Shown: in pieces, positions 25,803-34,491 of the stretch
How the letters are laid out: each line of letters opens with the position of its first letter
Position numbering within the stretch: the first letter of the stretch is position 1
NCBI GenBank assembly: GCA_028873695.1
Contig: JAPPNU010000038.1
Location: forward strand, 1 to 55,739
Length of the DNA stretch: 55,739 nucleotides
DNA from: Gemmatimonadota bacterium
Lineage (GTDB): Bacteria; Latescibacterota; UBA2968; GCA-2709665
Reading direction: 5' to 3'
Notes under the pieces: generated by a model
Told to the model about the DNA's origin: nothing
Databases searched by the model: none
The model's input: only the letters and a program-made list of their open reading frames with translations
Program-made: the position numbers and the translations under genes

Positions 25803-27916
25803 AGGTCGACCTGAATGGCGGCGTACAGGCCGAAAGGCGGCGCCGGAATGACCGACATCGCGCCGAACCCGCGCGTCTCGTACTCGCGATCGGTCAGGTT
25901 CCTGGCATTGAGCCTGATTGTCGCGTGGCCGTATGTATACGATGCCGAAGCGTCAAGCGTCAGCACGCCGCCGATACTGTATTGATTGTCCTCGGCGATG
26001 AACTGGCTTCCGACGTACCTGGCGCCCAAACCCAGTTCGATGCCGCTTTCGAAGCCCAGCGCGCTCCATACGTTCAGAATATGTTGCGGCGAGAAGGCCG
26101 GTCTGTTTCCGGACCGGTCCAGGTGCTGGAATTGCATCCCGGTGGGCGTGGGTACGGCCAACATCTCCGTAAACCGCGTCAGTTCCGCGTTGGAATACGC
26201 GTACGTCAGGAAGACGTGGCACCCGCCGCCCGGATGCGCCATCACTTCCAGTTCCATACCCCGTGACCGCTGGTCCCCGTCCTGCCGGGTCACGCCGGTC
26301 TCGTCCGGTATGCCGATGTCGTATTTCCGCAGATCGAAGACGGCCAGTGACGCGTGAAGGCGGTTGTCGACGAGATATTTCTTCGCGCCGGCCTCGAACT
26401 GCGTGGCCGATTCAACGTCCCGCGGTCCCGCGACCAGGCTCGACGGCGGCGCAAACGCCTTGCCCGCGCTGGCATAGAGGGTCAGGTCTTCCTCGGGATT
26501 CAGCGCCACACCGGCCATCGGGCTCAACTCGTTAAACGCTCTGGACGTTGACGTGACCGGGTCGTCGTACCGTATCCGGTCGAAGCGAACGCCCGCGAAC
26601 ACCTGGAAAAAATCGGAAAAGACAATCCGGTCGACGACAAAGGGCGCAACAACGCCGCTCGTCGCATCGGCCGCGCGGGACTGATCCGGTACGACGAAAT
26701 ACGGCAATGCGGCCGTTTCGACCGGCGTGAACAGATCGATGGTCGGCAGGACCGCAACGTCGAGCGTAAACGTGTCCTGCCACCGCATCAGTTCCAGACC
26801 CGCCAGCAGCGTATGTTTCGCACGGCCCGTGGCAAAGGAGAACACAAACTCAGACTGATTGCCCAGCACCTTCTGCCGGTCGTTGAGGAGCAGCAACGTC
26901 CTGACCAGGTCCTGGCTGCCCGCGGCGTTGGGATACACGCCGTTGAACAGCGTACCGTTTGAAATCCAGGAAAAATCCGTAAAATACAGCTTGTTCCGCA
27001 GCGTCACCCCCGGAGACAATCGGGTCTGTACATCCATTCGCACCCGATAGATCTCCTGGTCCGATACGTCGAACGGCGACTGGTAGGAACGGGTCCGCGG
27101 CACGTCCGCCAGTTGGCCTCCAGCCACCGGCAACCCCGAATCGGACTTGTATTCGCTGGTCACGTATTCGAAGTTCGCCGTGGCCGTCGTCCTTTCGTTT
27201 CGCAGGGTGACGGCGGGGTTCAACGCCCAGATGCCGCTTCCCTTGTCGTCGCGGTAGTTGTCGGAGACCTGTCGCAGACCGTTGAAACGCACGGCCGTGC
27301 CCCGCGCCGGGTCTCCCCACCCCGCGTCGACGCTTCCCCGCACGCTCCCAAATGGTCCGAATGCGCCACCCGCCTTGAATATGGGCCTGAATTCGGGCTG
27401 CTTCCGGTTCAGATTCACGGATCCGGACAGCGGATTGCCGCCATAGAGAAATGCGCCCGGTCCCTTCAGCACCTCCACACGGTCGAGGTTGTAAAGATTG
27501 TAGAACGTGGCCTCCGGCTCGGAAGCGCCGTCGGTCAGCACCAGACCGCTGGACAGCGAGTCGAATCCGCGAATCACGAAAAAGTCCGTCACGCCGAACA
27601 CAGTCTGCACGTTCACGCCGCTCACGTTGCGAAGGGCGTCGCCAAGGACCACGCCGCTCTGGTGTTCGATCAACCCGCGGTTGACCACGCTGACGCTGGC
27701 GGGCGTTTCACTCAGAGGGACGGGGATCTTGCTGGCGACGGAACCGATCGTGGCGACTTTTTCCTTGCTCTCGGTCACCACGATCTCTTCACCGGCGTAA
27801 ACCGGCAGGTCATCCCCGGCTTCCTCGCCGGTTTCGTCGTCCGCGGCAGACACCGTGTTCAGGGCCAGCCCCAGAAAAACGGCGACCAGCAAACCCGTTC
27901 GGTACGAAAATAACAT
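25799..27916 (-). CDS. TonB-dependent siderophore/heme-type outer-membrane receptor
   Basis: A ~705-aa TonB-dependent receptor. A signal peptide (LLVAVFLGLALNTVSA) is followed by an acidic segment and a TonB-box-like EEIVVTES. The plug domain comes next (ETPASVSVVNRGLIEHQSG, VFGVTDFFVIRGFDS, VEVLKGPGAFLYGGNPLSG). The rest is a beta-barrel ending in a hydrophobic aromatic strand (PPFGLYAAIQVDL), a normal outer-membrane C-terminus. The plug most resembles FhuA/FpvA-type siderophore receptors. The ATG at 27916 is preferred to that at 27931 because AAAGGA lies just upstream of it. It is coupled to the PaaK-like gene and lies 24 bp after a PQQ-like propeller gene. Confidence 0.93.
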   Translation of the reverse strand: MLFSYRTGLLVAVFLGLALNTVSAADDETGEEAGDDLPVYAGEEIVVTESKEKVATIGSVASKIPVPLSETPASVSVVNRGLIEHQSGVVLGDALRNVSGVNVQTVFGVTDFFVIRGFDSLSSGLVLTDGASEPEATFYNLYNLDRVEVLKGPGAFLYGGNPLSGSVNLNRKQPEFRPIFKAGGAFGPFGSVRGSVDAGWGDPARGTAVRFNGLRQVSDNYRDDKGSGIWALNPAVTLRNERTTATANFEYVTSEYKSDSGLPVAGGQLADVPRTRSYQSPFDVSDQEIYRVRMDVQTRLSPGVTLRNKLYFTDFSWISNGTLFNGVYPNAAGSQDLVRTLLLLNDRQKVLGNQSEFVFSFATGRAKHTLLAGLELMRWQDTFTLDVAVLPTIDLFTPVETAALPYFVVPDQSRAADATSGVVAPFVVDRIVFSDFFQVFAGVRFDRIRYDDPVTSTSRAFNELSPMAGVALNPEEDLTLYASAGKAFAPPSSLVAGPRDVESATQFEAGAKKYLVDNRLHASLAVFDLRKYDIGIPDETGVTRQDGDQRSRGMELEVMAHPGGGCHVFLTYAYSNAELTRFTEMLAVPTPTGMQFQHLDRSGNRPAFSPQHILNVWSALGFESGIELGLGARYVGSQFIAEDNQYSIGGVLTLDASASYTYGHATIRLNARNLTDREYETRGFGAMSVIPAPPFGLYAAIQVDL

Positions 27917-27940
27917 GCGATTTCCTTTCATAATGACGTT

Positions 27941-29155
27941 CTAACCGCCGGACCGTAGGTCCAGGCAGACAATTTTCCGCATGTCCCGGACGAACACGCG
28001 GCCGTTGGCCAGGGTGGGCATCGTCCAACTGCGGCCTGAAAGCACCTGCACGCCGGCCGCTTCGCTGAATCCTTCCGGCGTTGCCTTTGCCAGGGCCAGC
28101 CTTCCACTGTCACTCATCAGCAGGAGATGGCCGTCGGCGTACATCAACGCCCCCTTGCCGTACCCGCGGTATTTCCATTGCTCTTTCCCCGTCCGTGCTT
28201 CGATACACTTCAGGATGGCGTTATCGAATCCGTACAGATAGTCCCCGACCAGCAAAGACGTGCCGAAATGGTTCTTCATCCGCCGGCTCTCCCAGACCCG
28301 CGTCGCGGAGAACCCGCCTTCGTCCGCTTCAATTCGCAACAGGGCCGCGCCATGGTCATAGCCCGAGGAAATGAAGACCTGGTCCGGCGGTACCAGGATC
28401 GGCGTTGCGATGTTCAGATCGTACGACGTCTTCCAGGGATACCGCCAGTACAGTGATCCGTCCGCCGGCGAGAGTCCCACCACGGCCTGCCCCGAGAAGT
28501 AGATGACCTGACGCACGCCGGCAAGATCCACCGCGATGGGCGATGAATAGGAAGCCACGTCGTTCTGGGAAGCCCAGGCGACCTTACCGTCCTCCCGGCG
28601 CAGCGCCAGAAACGTACCGTCGCGCGTCGCCGCCTCCATGTACAGAAAGTCGCCTTCCACCAGCGGCGAAGTGGAAAACCCGAACCTCGGAAACCGGCCG
28701 CCAAGCCCGTCGACCAGGTCTACGGACCAGATCTTTTCGCCGTTCTCCGACTTCAGTGCGTACAGGCGACCCTCTGCGCTGAGGACATAGATCCGATCTC
28801 CATCGACCGTCGGTTGCGACCGGGGTCCGTCGCCGCCCTGCCGTTCCACGAACATGCCCCCCGTCCTGAACCGCCAGATTTCGTCGCCCGACTCCTCGTT
28901 CAGGCAAACGACGAACTCATCGTCACCCTCCGCAAACATGGTGAAGACCCGGCCGTCCGCCACCGAAATCCCCGAAAACCCGACGCCGAGGTCCTTTTTC
29001 CACACGACCTCAGGACCATTCTTCGGCCAGGTCTTCAGGAATTCCGTTTCGGTGGAAATTCCCGTGCGGTCGGGACCCAGCCATTGGGGCCAATCCGCGT
29101 GTGCGGGGGAAATGCACAGTAATACAGAGATTGAAACAAAATAAACGTATTTCAT
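27941..29155 (-). CDS. Exported PQQ-like beta-propeller repeat protein
   Basis: A 404-aa secreted propeller. A signal peptide (YFVSISVLLCISPAHA) precedes the family motif DWPQWLGPDRTGIS. Repeats such as LNEESGDEIWRF, LKSENGEKIWSV, LRREDGKVAWAS and IEARTGKEQWKYRG mark successive blades. No PQQ-enzyme cysteine pair was seen, so a binding or scaffold role in the periplasm is more likely than dehydrogenase activity. GGAG precedes the ATG. It lies just upstream of the TonB receptor and 104 bp downstream of the radical SAM gene. Paralogues: 13404 and 30603. Confidence 0.88.
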   Translation of the reverse strand: MKYVYFVSISVLLCISPAHADWPQWLGPDRTGISTETEFLKTWPKNGPEVVWKKDLGVGFSGISVADGRVFTMFAEGDDEFVVCLNEESGDEIWRFRTGGMFVERQGGDGPRSQPTVDGDRIYVLSAEGRLYALKSENGEKIWSVDLVDGLGGRFPRFGFSTSPLVEGDFLYMEAATRDGTFLALRREDGKVAWASQNDVASYSSPIAVDLAGVRQVIYFSGQAVVGLSPADGSLYWRYPWKTSYDLNIATPILVPPDQVFISSGYDHGAALLRIEADEGGFSATRVWESRRMKNHFGTSLLVGDYLYGFDNAILKCIEARTGKEQWKYRGYGKGALMYADGHLLLMSDSGRLALAKATPEGFSEAAGVQVLSGRSWTMPTLANGRVFVRDMRKIVCLDLRSGG

Positions 29156-29259
29156 GATAGGCTCCGCAAGAGAGTGAAACTACAGCTCAGGCGTATCAAA
29201 ATCGTGGCGTAGCGAGTATAAACGTGGATGAAGGGCGAAGCAGTGATATACCGTATTCT

Positions 29260-30606
29260 TCATGTATAGCGGGAATTGCGATATTTTTCGTCGTAGAACT
29301 CGGGGAGCAATTGATCGACGCGCAAAAGCCCATCCCGGCTCAGCGTAATACTCTGCGAATCGAAATCCAGCATCCCGTATTCCCGGAGTTTTCGGTAGGC
29401 GTCGCCGAAGTGTCGCAGAATATCGAGACCGAATTTATCCTGAAAGTACGCCGTTTCGATCCGACCTAGCTTCAACTGCAGGATCATTTCACGAACCATG
29501 CGTTCCTCGCGAGTCGGAACGAAGGACCGGTTCAGCGGCAGCCGCCCCTGCATACAGGCGTCGATATACGGCTCCCACTGCGTGTGATTCTGAAAATGTA
29601 TCCCGCCCACGTGTGAAAACGACGCGACGCCCGCGCCGATCAGGTCTGCGCTCCGCCACAGTGCGTCCCGGTAGACAAAGCGCTTCGGTCGACCCTTCTT
29701 GACCATCGTATAGGCGCTGGAGATCTCGTAGCCGGCGTCGCCGAACGCGTCGATCGCATGGGCGTGCCACGCCCGCTTCGTCTCCCAGTCCGCAACCGAC
29801 ACACCGTTACCGTCCAGAAGCGCCTTCGAATACGTCGTATTGAAGGGAAGCTCCATCTGATAGATCGTCACGCTGTCGGGATCCAGGTCAATCGTGCCCT
29901 GCACCGTCTCCTTCCACGTCGTCCACGTTTCGCCCACCATCCCCGAAATCAGGTCCACGTTCACCTGTTCGAACGCCTGTGTTTTCACCCAGCCCATGGC
30001 CCGGTAGATCTCTTTGCCGACGTGGGCCCGGCCGTTCTCCCTCAGGATTTCGTCATTCAGGTTCTCCAGGCCCAGGCTCAGCCGCGTTACGCCGATTTCG
30101 CGAATGGCCGCTACCTTCGGCTGCGTGAGCGTGCCCGGTTCGCACTCGAACGCAACCTCTTCGGCGGCATCCCACGGCAACACGGCCTTGAGCCGGTCCA
30201 CCAGCGCCTTCAGGTGCCTCACGCTGATATACGACGGCGTTCCCCCGCCGAAGTAGACGAACTGCAGGCTGCGTCCGGCGATTCCGGGCATTCGCGCGTA
30301 GTTTTCGACCTCTCGGGCCAGCGCATCCAGATAGGCCTGGATCTCGGTACTGTTGCGGTCCGTATACACGCGAAAATAGCAGAACTTGCAGCGTTTCCTG
30401 CAAAACGGGATATGCAGATACAGTCCGAGCGGCACACCCGTTCCCGACGGTTCCGGGACCTGCAACATGGATTCGACCCGGGGGTTGTGCTCATCCCGCC
30501 AGAACGAATACGGCGGGTAGTTGGATACGAATACGCTGCCGACCGCTGTTTCACTCCACTCTTTCCTGGAGGTCGCGGGCTCCGGCACGTGAACCTGTGT
30601 ACTCAT
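29260..30606 (-). CDS. HemN-like radical SAM enzyme
   Basis: A 448-aa radical SAM protein of the coproporphyrinogen III dehydrogenase-like (HemN/HemW) family. The [4Fe-4S] motif CxxxCxxC is C69-C73-C76 in PFCRKRCKFCYF, followed by YFGGGTPS (SAM-binding) and the HemN-type LSLGLENLND. The C-terminal HemN domain is present (GAGVASFSHVGGIHFQNH, late winged-helix-like part). Length and family allow several roles: HemN/HemW, anaerobic heme degradation (ChuW/HutW), or cyclopropanation in natural-product pathways. Location next to a TonB receptor favours heme or specialised chemistry over housekeeping. It overlaps the upstream propeller gene by four bases (ATGA), with GAGGAT before its ATG. Confidence 0.9.
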   Translation of the reverse strand: MSTQVHVPEPATSRKEWSETAVGSVFVSNYPPYSFWRDEHNPRVESMLQVPEPSGTGVPLGLYLHIPFCRKRCKFCYFRVYTDRNSTEIQAYLDALAREVENYARMPGIAGRSLQFVYFGGGTPSYISVRHLKALVDRLKAVLPWDAAEEVAFECEPGTLTQPKVAAIREIGVTRLSLGLENLNDEILRENGRAHVGKEIYRAMGWVKTQAFEQVNVDLISGMVGETWTTWKETVQGTIDLDPDSVTIYQMELPFNTTYSKALLDGNGVSVADWETKRAWHAHAIDAFGDAGYEISSAYTMVKKGRPKRFVYRDALWRSADLIGAGVASFSHVGGIHFQNHTQWEPYIDACMQGRLPLNRSFVPTREERMVREMILQLKLGRIETAYFQDKFGLDILRHFGDAYRKLREYGMLDFDSQSITLSRDGLLRVDQLLPEFYDEKYRNSRYT

Positions 30607-31760
30607 TGCCTATCCTCACTTCCAAAACAGTACAGAATCCCGTCCGTGGTTCCGATCACCAGCCGTCCGCCGGCCACGCTCGGCGAAGCCAGTACGCCCG
30701 AACCGGACTGAAATTCCCATCGCGGCTCTCCGGAAGCCAGATCCAGCCCCATAATCCTCCCGCCGGTCGTGCCCACGTATACCCGGTTGCCGGCAATCAC
30801 GGGCGATGAATCCAGCCGGGAGCGGAACAAACGAACCCAGATAACCTCGCCGTCGTCCGGACGCAGCGCCCGCACCATCCTGTCACGTCCCGCGACGACC
30901 ACGTGATTCCCGGTCACCGCCGGAGACGCGTAGAACGGAAACCCGCGATCCGGGTGCTCGTACCGCCACAGGACCTTCTCCGCCACCAGGTCCAGACCCA
31001 GAACCCGGTTTCCGAACGTGCCCGCGTATGCCCGGCTGCTCCTCACGGCAACGCTTGCGGCCACGTAGTCGGACAATTCCATCCGCGAAATCTCATCTCC
31101 GCCGGCCGGGTTCACCATACGCAGCAAACCGTCGCAACCGGCAATGAGTACGCGTCCTTGCCAGAGGGCCGGGGACCCGTGGACGTACCCCTCCGTCTCC
31201 ACCTTCCACAGCAATTTTCCGTCCGCCTTCGCCAGGCAATACAGGAACTGGTCGTAGGACCCGAAGATCACCCGGCCTTCGTACGAAGCGGCGGAAGAGA
31301 TGATCTCCCCGGCGGTTCGATGCGTCCACAGCCCCTTCCCGGACGCCGCGTCCACGGCGTGAAATCCGCCGTCTCCGTCTCCGAAGAATACCGTGTCGTC
31401 CGCCACAAGCGGCGAAGCCTTGATCTCTCCGCCGGCCGAATACTTCCACTTCAACGCTCCGGAACCGAGATCGAACGCATAGAGATTTCCGTCCAGCCCG
31501 CCAACGAATACCCGGCCCTCCCGGATGGCCGCCGTAGACTCGATGCCTTCCGGCACGCGGGCGGCCCACAGGACGACCAGGCTGTCCGACAGCGATCCCC
31601 TTGCGACTCCCGTGGATTGCGCGTCGCCCCTGAACTGCGGCCATGACGTCTCGCCGGCCACGCAGACGGAAACCGGTATGTACAAGATACCGAAAATGAG
31701 GAAAACGTTCCACCGGCGCCCGCCTTTTCGCTTCGCACGCACCTCAATACGTCTCTTCAT
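30603..31760 (-). CDS. PQQ-like beta-propeller repeat protein (BamB-like)
   Basis: A 385-aa propeller with a single N-terminal hydrophobic segment (NVFLIFGILYIPVSVCVAG) after a very basic start, so it is exported or membrane-anchored. The family start SWPQFRGDAQSTG is followed by regular blades (FDLGSGALKWKYS, VDAASGKGLWTHR, LAKADGKLLWKVE, LDLASGEPRWEFQ). Its start overlaps the Fe-ADH 3' end by 17 bp and its stop overlaps the radical SAM start by 4 bp. This places it firmly inside the operon. No ribosome site is obvious at the ATG, so it may rely on coupling. Confidence 0.88.
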   Translation of the reverse strand: MKRRIEVRAKRKGGRRWNVFLIFGILYIPVSVCVAGETSWPQFRGDAQSTGVARGSLSDSLVVLWAARVPEGIESTAAIREGRVFVGGLDGNLYAFDLGSGALKWKYSAGGEIKASPLVADDTVFFGDGDGGFHAVDAASGKGLWTHRTAGEIISSAASYEGRVIFGSYDQFLYCLAKADGKLLWKVETEGYVHGSPALWQGRVLIAGCDGLLRMVNPAGGDEISRMELSDYVAASVAVRSSRAYAGTFGNRVLGLDLVAEKVLWRYEHPDRGFPFYASPAVTGNHVVVAGRDRMVRALRPDDGEVIWVRLFRSRLDSSPVIAGNRVYVGTTGGRIMGLDLASGEPRWEFQSGSGVLASPSVAGGRLVIGTTDGILYCFGSEDRQ

Positions 31761-32859
31761 ATAACGCCAGAAAGTCGGCTTCGCGGGCCGGCCGCGGATT
31801 GAACGTTCCCGTCCACTGCGTGGCAGCCGCGGCGGCCATTTCCCCTAGCCTGTTCCGTTCAACCCCGAGTTCACCCAGGCATCCGGGCAGATTCGCCGCA
31901 CGTCTGAATTGAACGACACGCTCCGCCAGTGCATCCACGGTCATCCCGAAGCCTTCGTACAGTGCGCCTTCCGTCTCCCCGTTGAACCGGATCACCGTCG
32001 GCAGCATCACGCCCACAGCGACGCCATGGGCAATCCCGTATCGGGCCGTCAGCGGGTTGGCGCAGGCGTGGGCGGCGCCCAGCATGGCATTTTCAATCGC
32101 CGCCCCCGCGAAGTGCGCGCCCAGGAGCATGGCGGCCCTGGCCTCCGCGCCGGCCGTTGGCGCCAGCGCGGCTTCGAATCCCGATGCGAGCAGACGCCAC
32201 GCCTCCAGCGCGTACATTCGCGAAACCGCGTTCCGCTTCGTACAAACGTAACTCTCCACGGCATGGGCGATGGCATCGATTCCCGTTGCGGCAGTCACGC
32301 GTCCCGGCGCGCTCGCGGTGAGTTCGAAATCCAGAATGACGCCGCGAAATCTCGCCTTCAGGTCGCCGCAGGCCATCTTTTCGTGCGTATCCGTCCTGGA
32401 AATCAACGCGTAGGACTGGGCCTCGCTCCCCGTGCCCGCGGTGGTCGGCACACCGATCGACGGAAGCATGGGACGCCGCGCACCGCCCATCCCGCGGTAG
32501 TCCTCCATGCGCCCGCCGTTCGTGAGAATGAAATTGATCCCCTTGGCGCAATCCATCGCGCTGCCGCCGCCCAGGCCCACAATGAGCCCGGTCCCGCCGC
32601 GCGCCGAGGCCGCTTCCACACCGGCGTCCACGTGGTCCGTGGTCGGATTCTCGGCCACGTCGTCGAACAGGAACGCATCGCGCCCCGCACCTCTCAGCAG
32701 GCGCAACGCCCGGTCCGCAATGCCCGCGTTGACGATCCCCGGATCGGTCACCAGCAGAACGCGTCCGCCGCCCAGTCCATCCGCCAGGCCCGGAAGTTGC
32801 GCCAGCGCGCCCGCCCCGAAGATGACTCGCGGCGCTGGATGAAGATCGAAGGGTTCCAT
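31744..32859 (-). CDS. Iron-containing alcohol dehydrogenase (group III)
   Basis: A 371-aa Fe-ADH. The NAD(P)-binding GGGSAMDCAKG (97-107) and GVPTTAGTGSE are present. The metal ligands align with E. coli FucO: D195 and H199 in GIDAIAHAVESY, H264 in AAHACANPL and H278 in YGIAHGVAV (FucO D196, H200, H263, H277). The protein interconverts aldehydes and alcohols in the cytoplasm. The ATG at 32859 was chosen because the domain starts there; the upstream frame extension to 32949 is repeat DNA. It is the first gene of the tightly packed minus-strand run and lies downstream of the aldehyde dehydrogenase across a 174-bp gap filled by a dispersed repeat. Confidence 0.93.
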   Translation of the reverse strand: MEPFDLHPAPRVIFGAGALAQLPGLADGLGGGRVLLVTDPGIVNAGIADRALRLLRGAGRDAFLFDDVAENPTTDHVDAGVEAASARGGTGLIVGLGGGSAMDCAKGINFILTNGGRMEDYRGMGGARRPMLPSIGVPTTAGTGSEAQSYALISRTDTHEKMACGDLKARFRGVILDFELTASAPGRVTAATGIDAIAHAVESYVCTKRNAVSRMYALEAWRLLASGFEAALAPTAGAEARAAMLLGAHFAGAAIENAMLGAAHACANPLTARYGIAHGVAVGVMLPTVIRFNGETEGALYEGFGMTVDALAERVVQFRRAANLPGCLGELGVERNRLGEMAAAAATQWTGTFNPRPAREADFLALYEETY

Positions 32860-32870
32860 GCGAGGGTCTC

Positions 32871-33030
32871 TAAGAAGTTGTGTTAAAATCACCGGTGAGT
32901 CCCGAGCGCGCGCGAATATGTGTCGGTCAAGGCGGGCCAATTCGCCCATATTTGGGTATACGGGTGGATTTGACCAACGCAGACCGACGCGTTTGCAGCC
33001 GCGCGAAGACCGCCGGGGGCTTTAAGACAG
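32871..33030 (-). repeat. Dispersed repeat, copy 3 (inverted)
   Basis: Read on the minus strand it runs CGGCGGTCTTCGCGCGGCTG... to ...AACACAACTTCTTA, matching copies at 22425 and 23045 in opposite orientation. Internal GGTCAAATCC.../...TTGACC arms are conserved. It fills the gap between the aldehyde dehydrogenase and Fe-ADH genes, so it may be transcribed with them. Confidence 0.75.
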
Positions 33031-33033
33031 CTT

Positions 33034-34458
33034 CTAAGCTCCCTGCGCGTACTGAAAGGCCCGCTGGCGGTAGAGGTGATCGAACAAGTTGCCCTCGTGA
33101 GGCTGGTCCCATGAAATCCGGTTCGTGGGAATCGGCCCCGCGTTCAGCCGGTCCACGTGGGGCGAATTCAGCAGCTCGCCGACGAGGCCTTCATCCTCTG
33201 TCAGCACCGTGACCACCAGGCTGGGCCCGATCCGGTGGACCGCCTCCGCCTGCGGCACTTCGACCACGCTCGAATAGGGAAACAGGTATTCCGTATTCGC
33301 AAGAGGGTGTTCCGGAGACTCACACCAAACCAGCGTCGGATTCAGGAACGTCAGGCCGTCGCGTTCCACAAGCCGGCTCCCGCGCAGGTCCGCGGTCAGA
33401 TCCACCGCGCCGCCGGCTTTCAACTGAACGTCGATCACGTTGGAAATTCCGGCGGCCGCGGCCGGATTGGAGAATGCGGCAATCCGGGCATGCGGGTCGC
33501 TCAGCGGCCGCGCTTCGATTCGCGCGAGCCGGTGCGCAATCGCCCCGGCGATCTCGCGTCCGTGGGCAGGCGTCCACACGCCGGACGCATTGATGCACGA
33601 ACGCCCGCCGTTGGCCGAGATCGAGTCCAGGATGACATCCAGGAAATCCTCCCAGCGGTCGACCAGGTCTTCACCCAGAATCACCTTGCTGCGGCCCGGC
33701 CCATGGACGGATACCCGCGGATCGTGCAGCCACGGCGCGACCGTCGCGCCGCCCCCGAACAGGAGAGAACGTCCGCATCGCAGGAGGATTTCATTGGCGC
33801 CGGCGTGTCCCGTGGGAAAGATGCCGAACGCCTCGCCGGGGCATCCCGCGGCGAGAAACGCCTGCGCAATCCGGAACGGGGTCCACGGGTCCTCCCGGCC
33901 GGGCTTGAGCACCAGGGGTACCTTCAGCGAAACCGCCGGAACCCAGAGCGAATGCACGCCGGGGGAATTGCTCGGCAATACCGCGCCAAGCGCGTCTGTC
34001 TGGCAGACGTAGCTCAATGGCCGGCCGTTTTCCGCATCCCACCCCCTGTCCAGCACCGACAGATCCAGCTCACGCGTCAGTCCGGCGTGAATTTCGTCGA
34101 TCTGGCTGCAGGCCAGGCTGATTTTTCCCATATTCTCGCGGCAAAGGGTTTCGGGAATTCCCGTTGTCCCCGATACCTGGCGGACGTAGTCCCCGGGGGA
34201 TTGCGTGTGACCGTCAAGCGGCAGGTCCGCTTCCGCGAACAGCCGGCCGGCCCTCCGCGTTATGGCCGCAAGATCGGAAACGCTCAACGCGTCCAGGGCC
34301 CCCTTATTCGCTTTCGCGGCGCTGAGGTCCCTCGCGATCAGACCCGGATTCGCCTGGCTGACCCGTACGAGCGGTTCTCCGGTCTGAACGTGCGGAACTT
34401 CCTGGACGTCCAGGCTCGCGTATGGCTTTCCAGCACGCAAAACCGGGATATGCGTCAT
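33034..34458 (-). CDS. Aldehyde dehydrogenase / acyl reductase family (LuxC-like context)
   Basis: A 474-aa member of the ALDH superfamily. The catalytic nucleophile is C288 in NGGRSCINASG, the oxyanion Asn is probably N164 in LPSNSPGVHS, and the cofactor region has SLLFGGGATV. The usual general-base Glu loop (ELGG) is not evident (SLLFGGGATVAPWL instead). This is seen in acyl reductases such as LuxC and CoA-acylating ALDHs that do not need hydrolysis, so reduction of an acyl group to an aldehyde is a reasonable reading. AGGAG precedes the ATG at 34458. The adjacent upstream gene is a LuxE-like acyl-activating protein and the downstream one an Fe-ADH: together they could form an acid-to-alcohol route. 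Confidence 0.85.
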   Translation of the reverse strand: MTHIPVLRAGKPYASLDVQEVPHVQTGEPLVRVSQANPGLIARDLSAAKANKGALDALSVSDLAAITRRAGRLFAEADLPLDGHTQSPGDYVRQVSGTTGIPETLCRENMGKISLACSQIDEIHAGLTRELDLSVLDRGWDAENGRPLSYVCQTDALGAVLPSNSPGVHSLWVPAVSLKVPLVLKPGREDPWTPFRIAQAFLAAGCPGEAFGIFPTGHAGANEILLRCGRSLLFGGGATVAPWLHDPRVSVHGPGRSKVILGEDLVDRWEDFLDVILDSISANGGRSCINASGVWTPAHGREIAGAIAHRLARIEARPLSDPHARIAAFSNPAAAAGISNVIDVQLKAGGAVDLTADLRGSRLVERDGLTFLNPTLVWCESPEHPLANTEYLFPYSSVVEVPQAEAVHRIGPSLVVTVLTEDEGLVGELLNSPHVDRLNAGPIPTNRISWDQPHEGNLFDHLYRQRAFQYAQGA

Positions 34459-34491
34459 ACCATTCTCCTGGATCGCCGTCGATCCTACCCG

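Noticed and set aside
27916..29260. A cobalamin or other riboswitch upstream of the TonB receptor
   Set aside because: The receptor gene is only 24 bp after the upstream gene, leaving no room for a leader, and no riboswitch core was seen in the 104-bp gap further upstream.
31744..32949. Longer start for the Fe-ADH at 32949
   Set aside because: The extra 30 codons are dispersed-repeat DNA; the conserved domain begins at the ATG at 32859.
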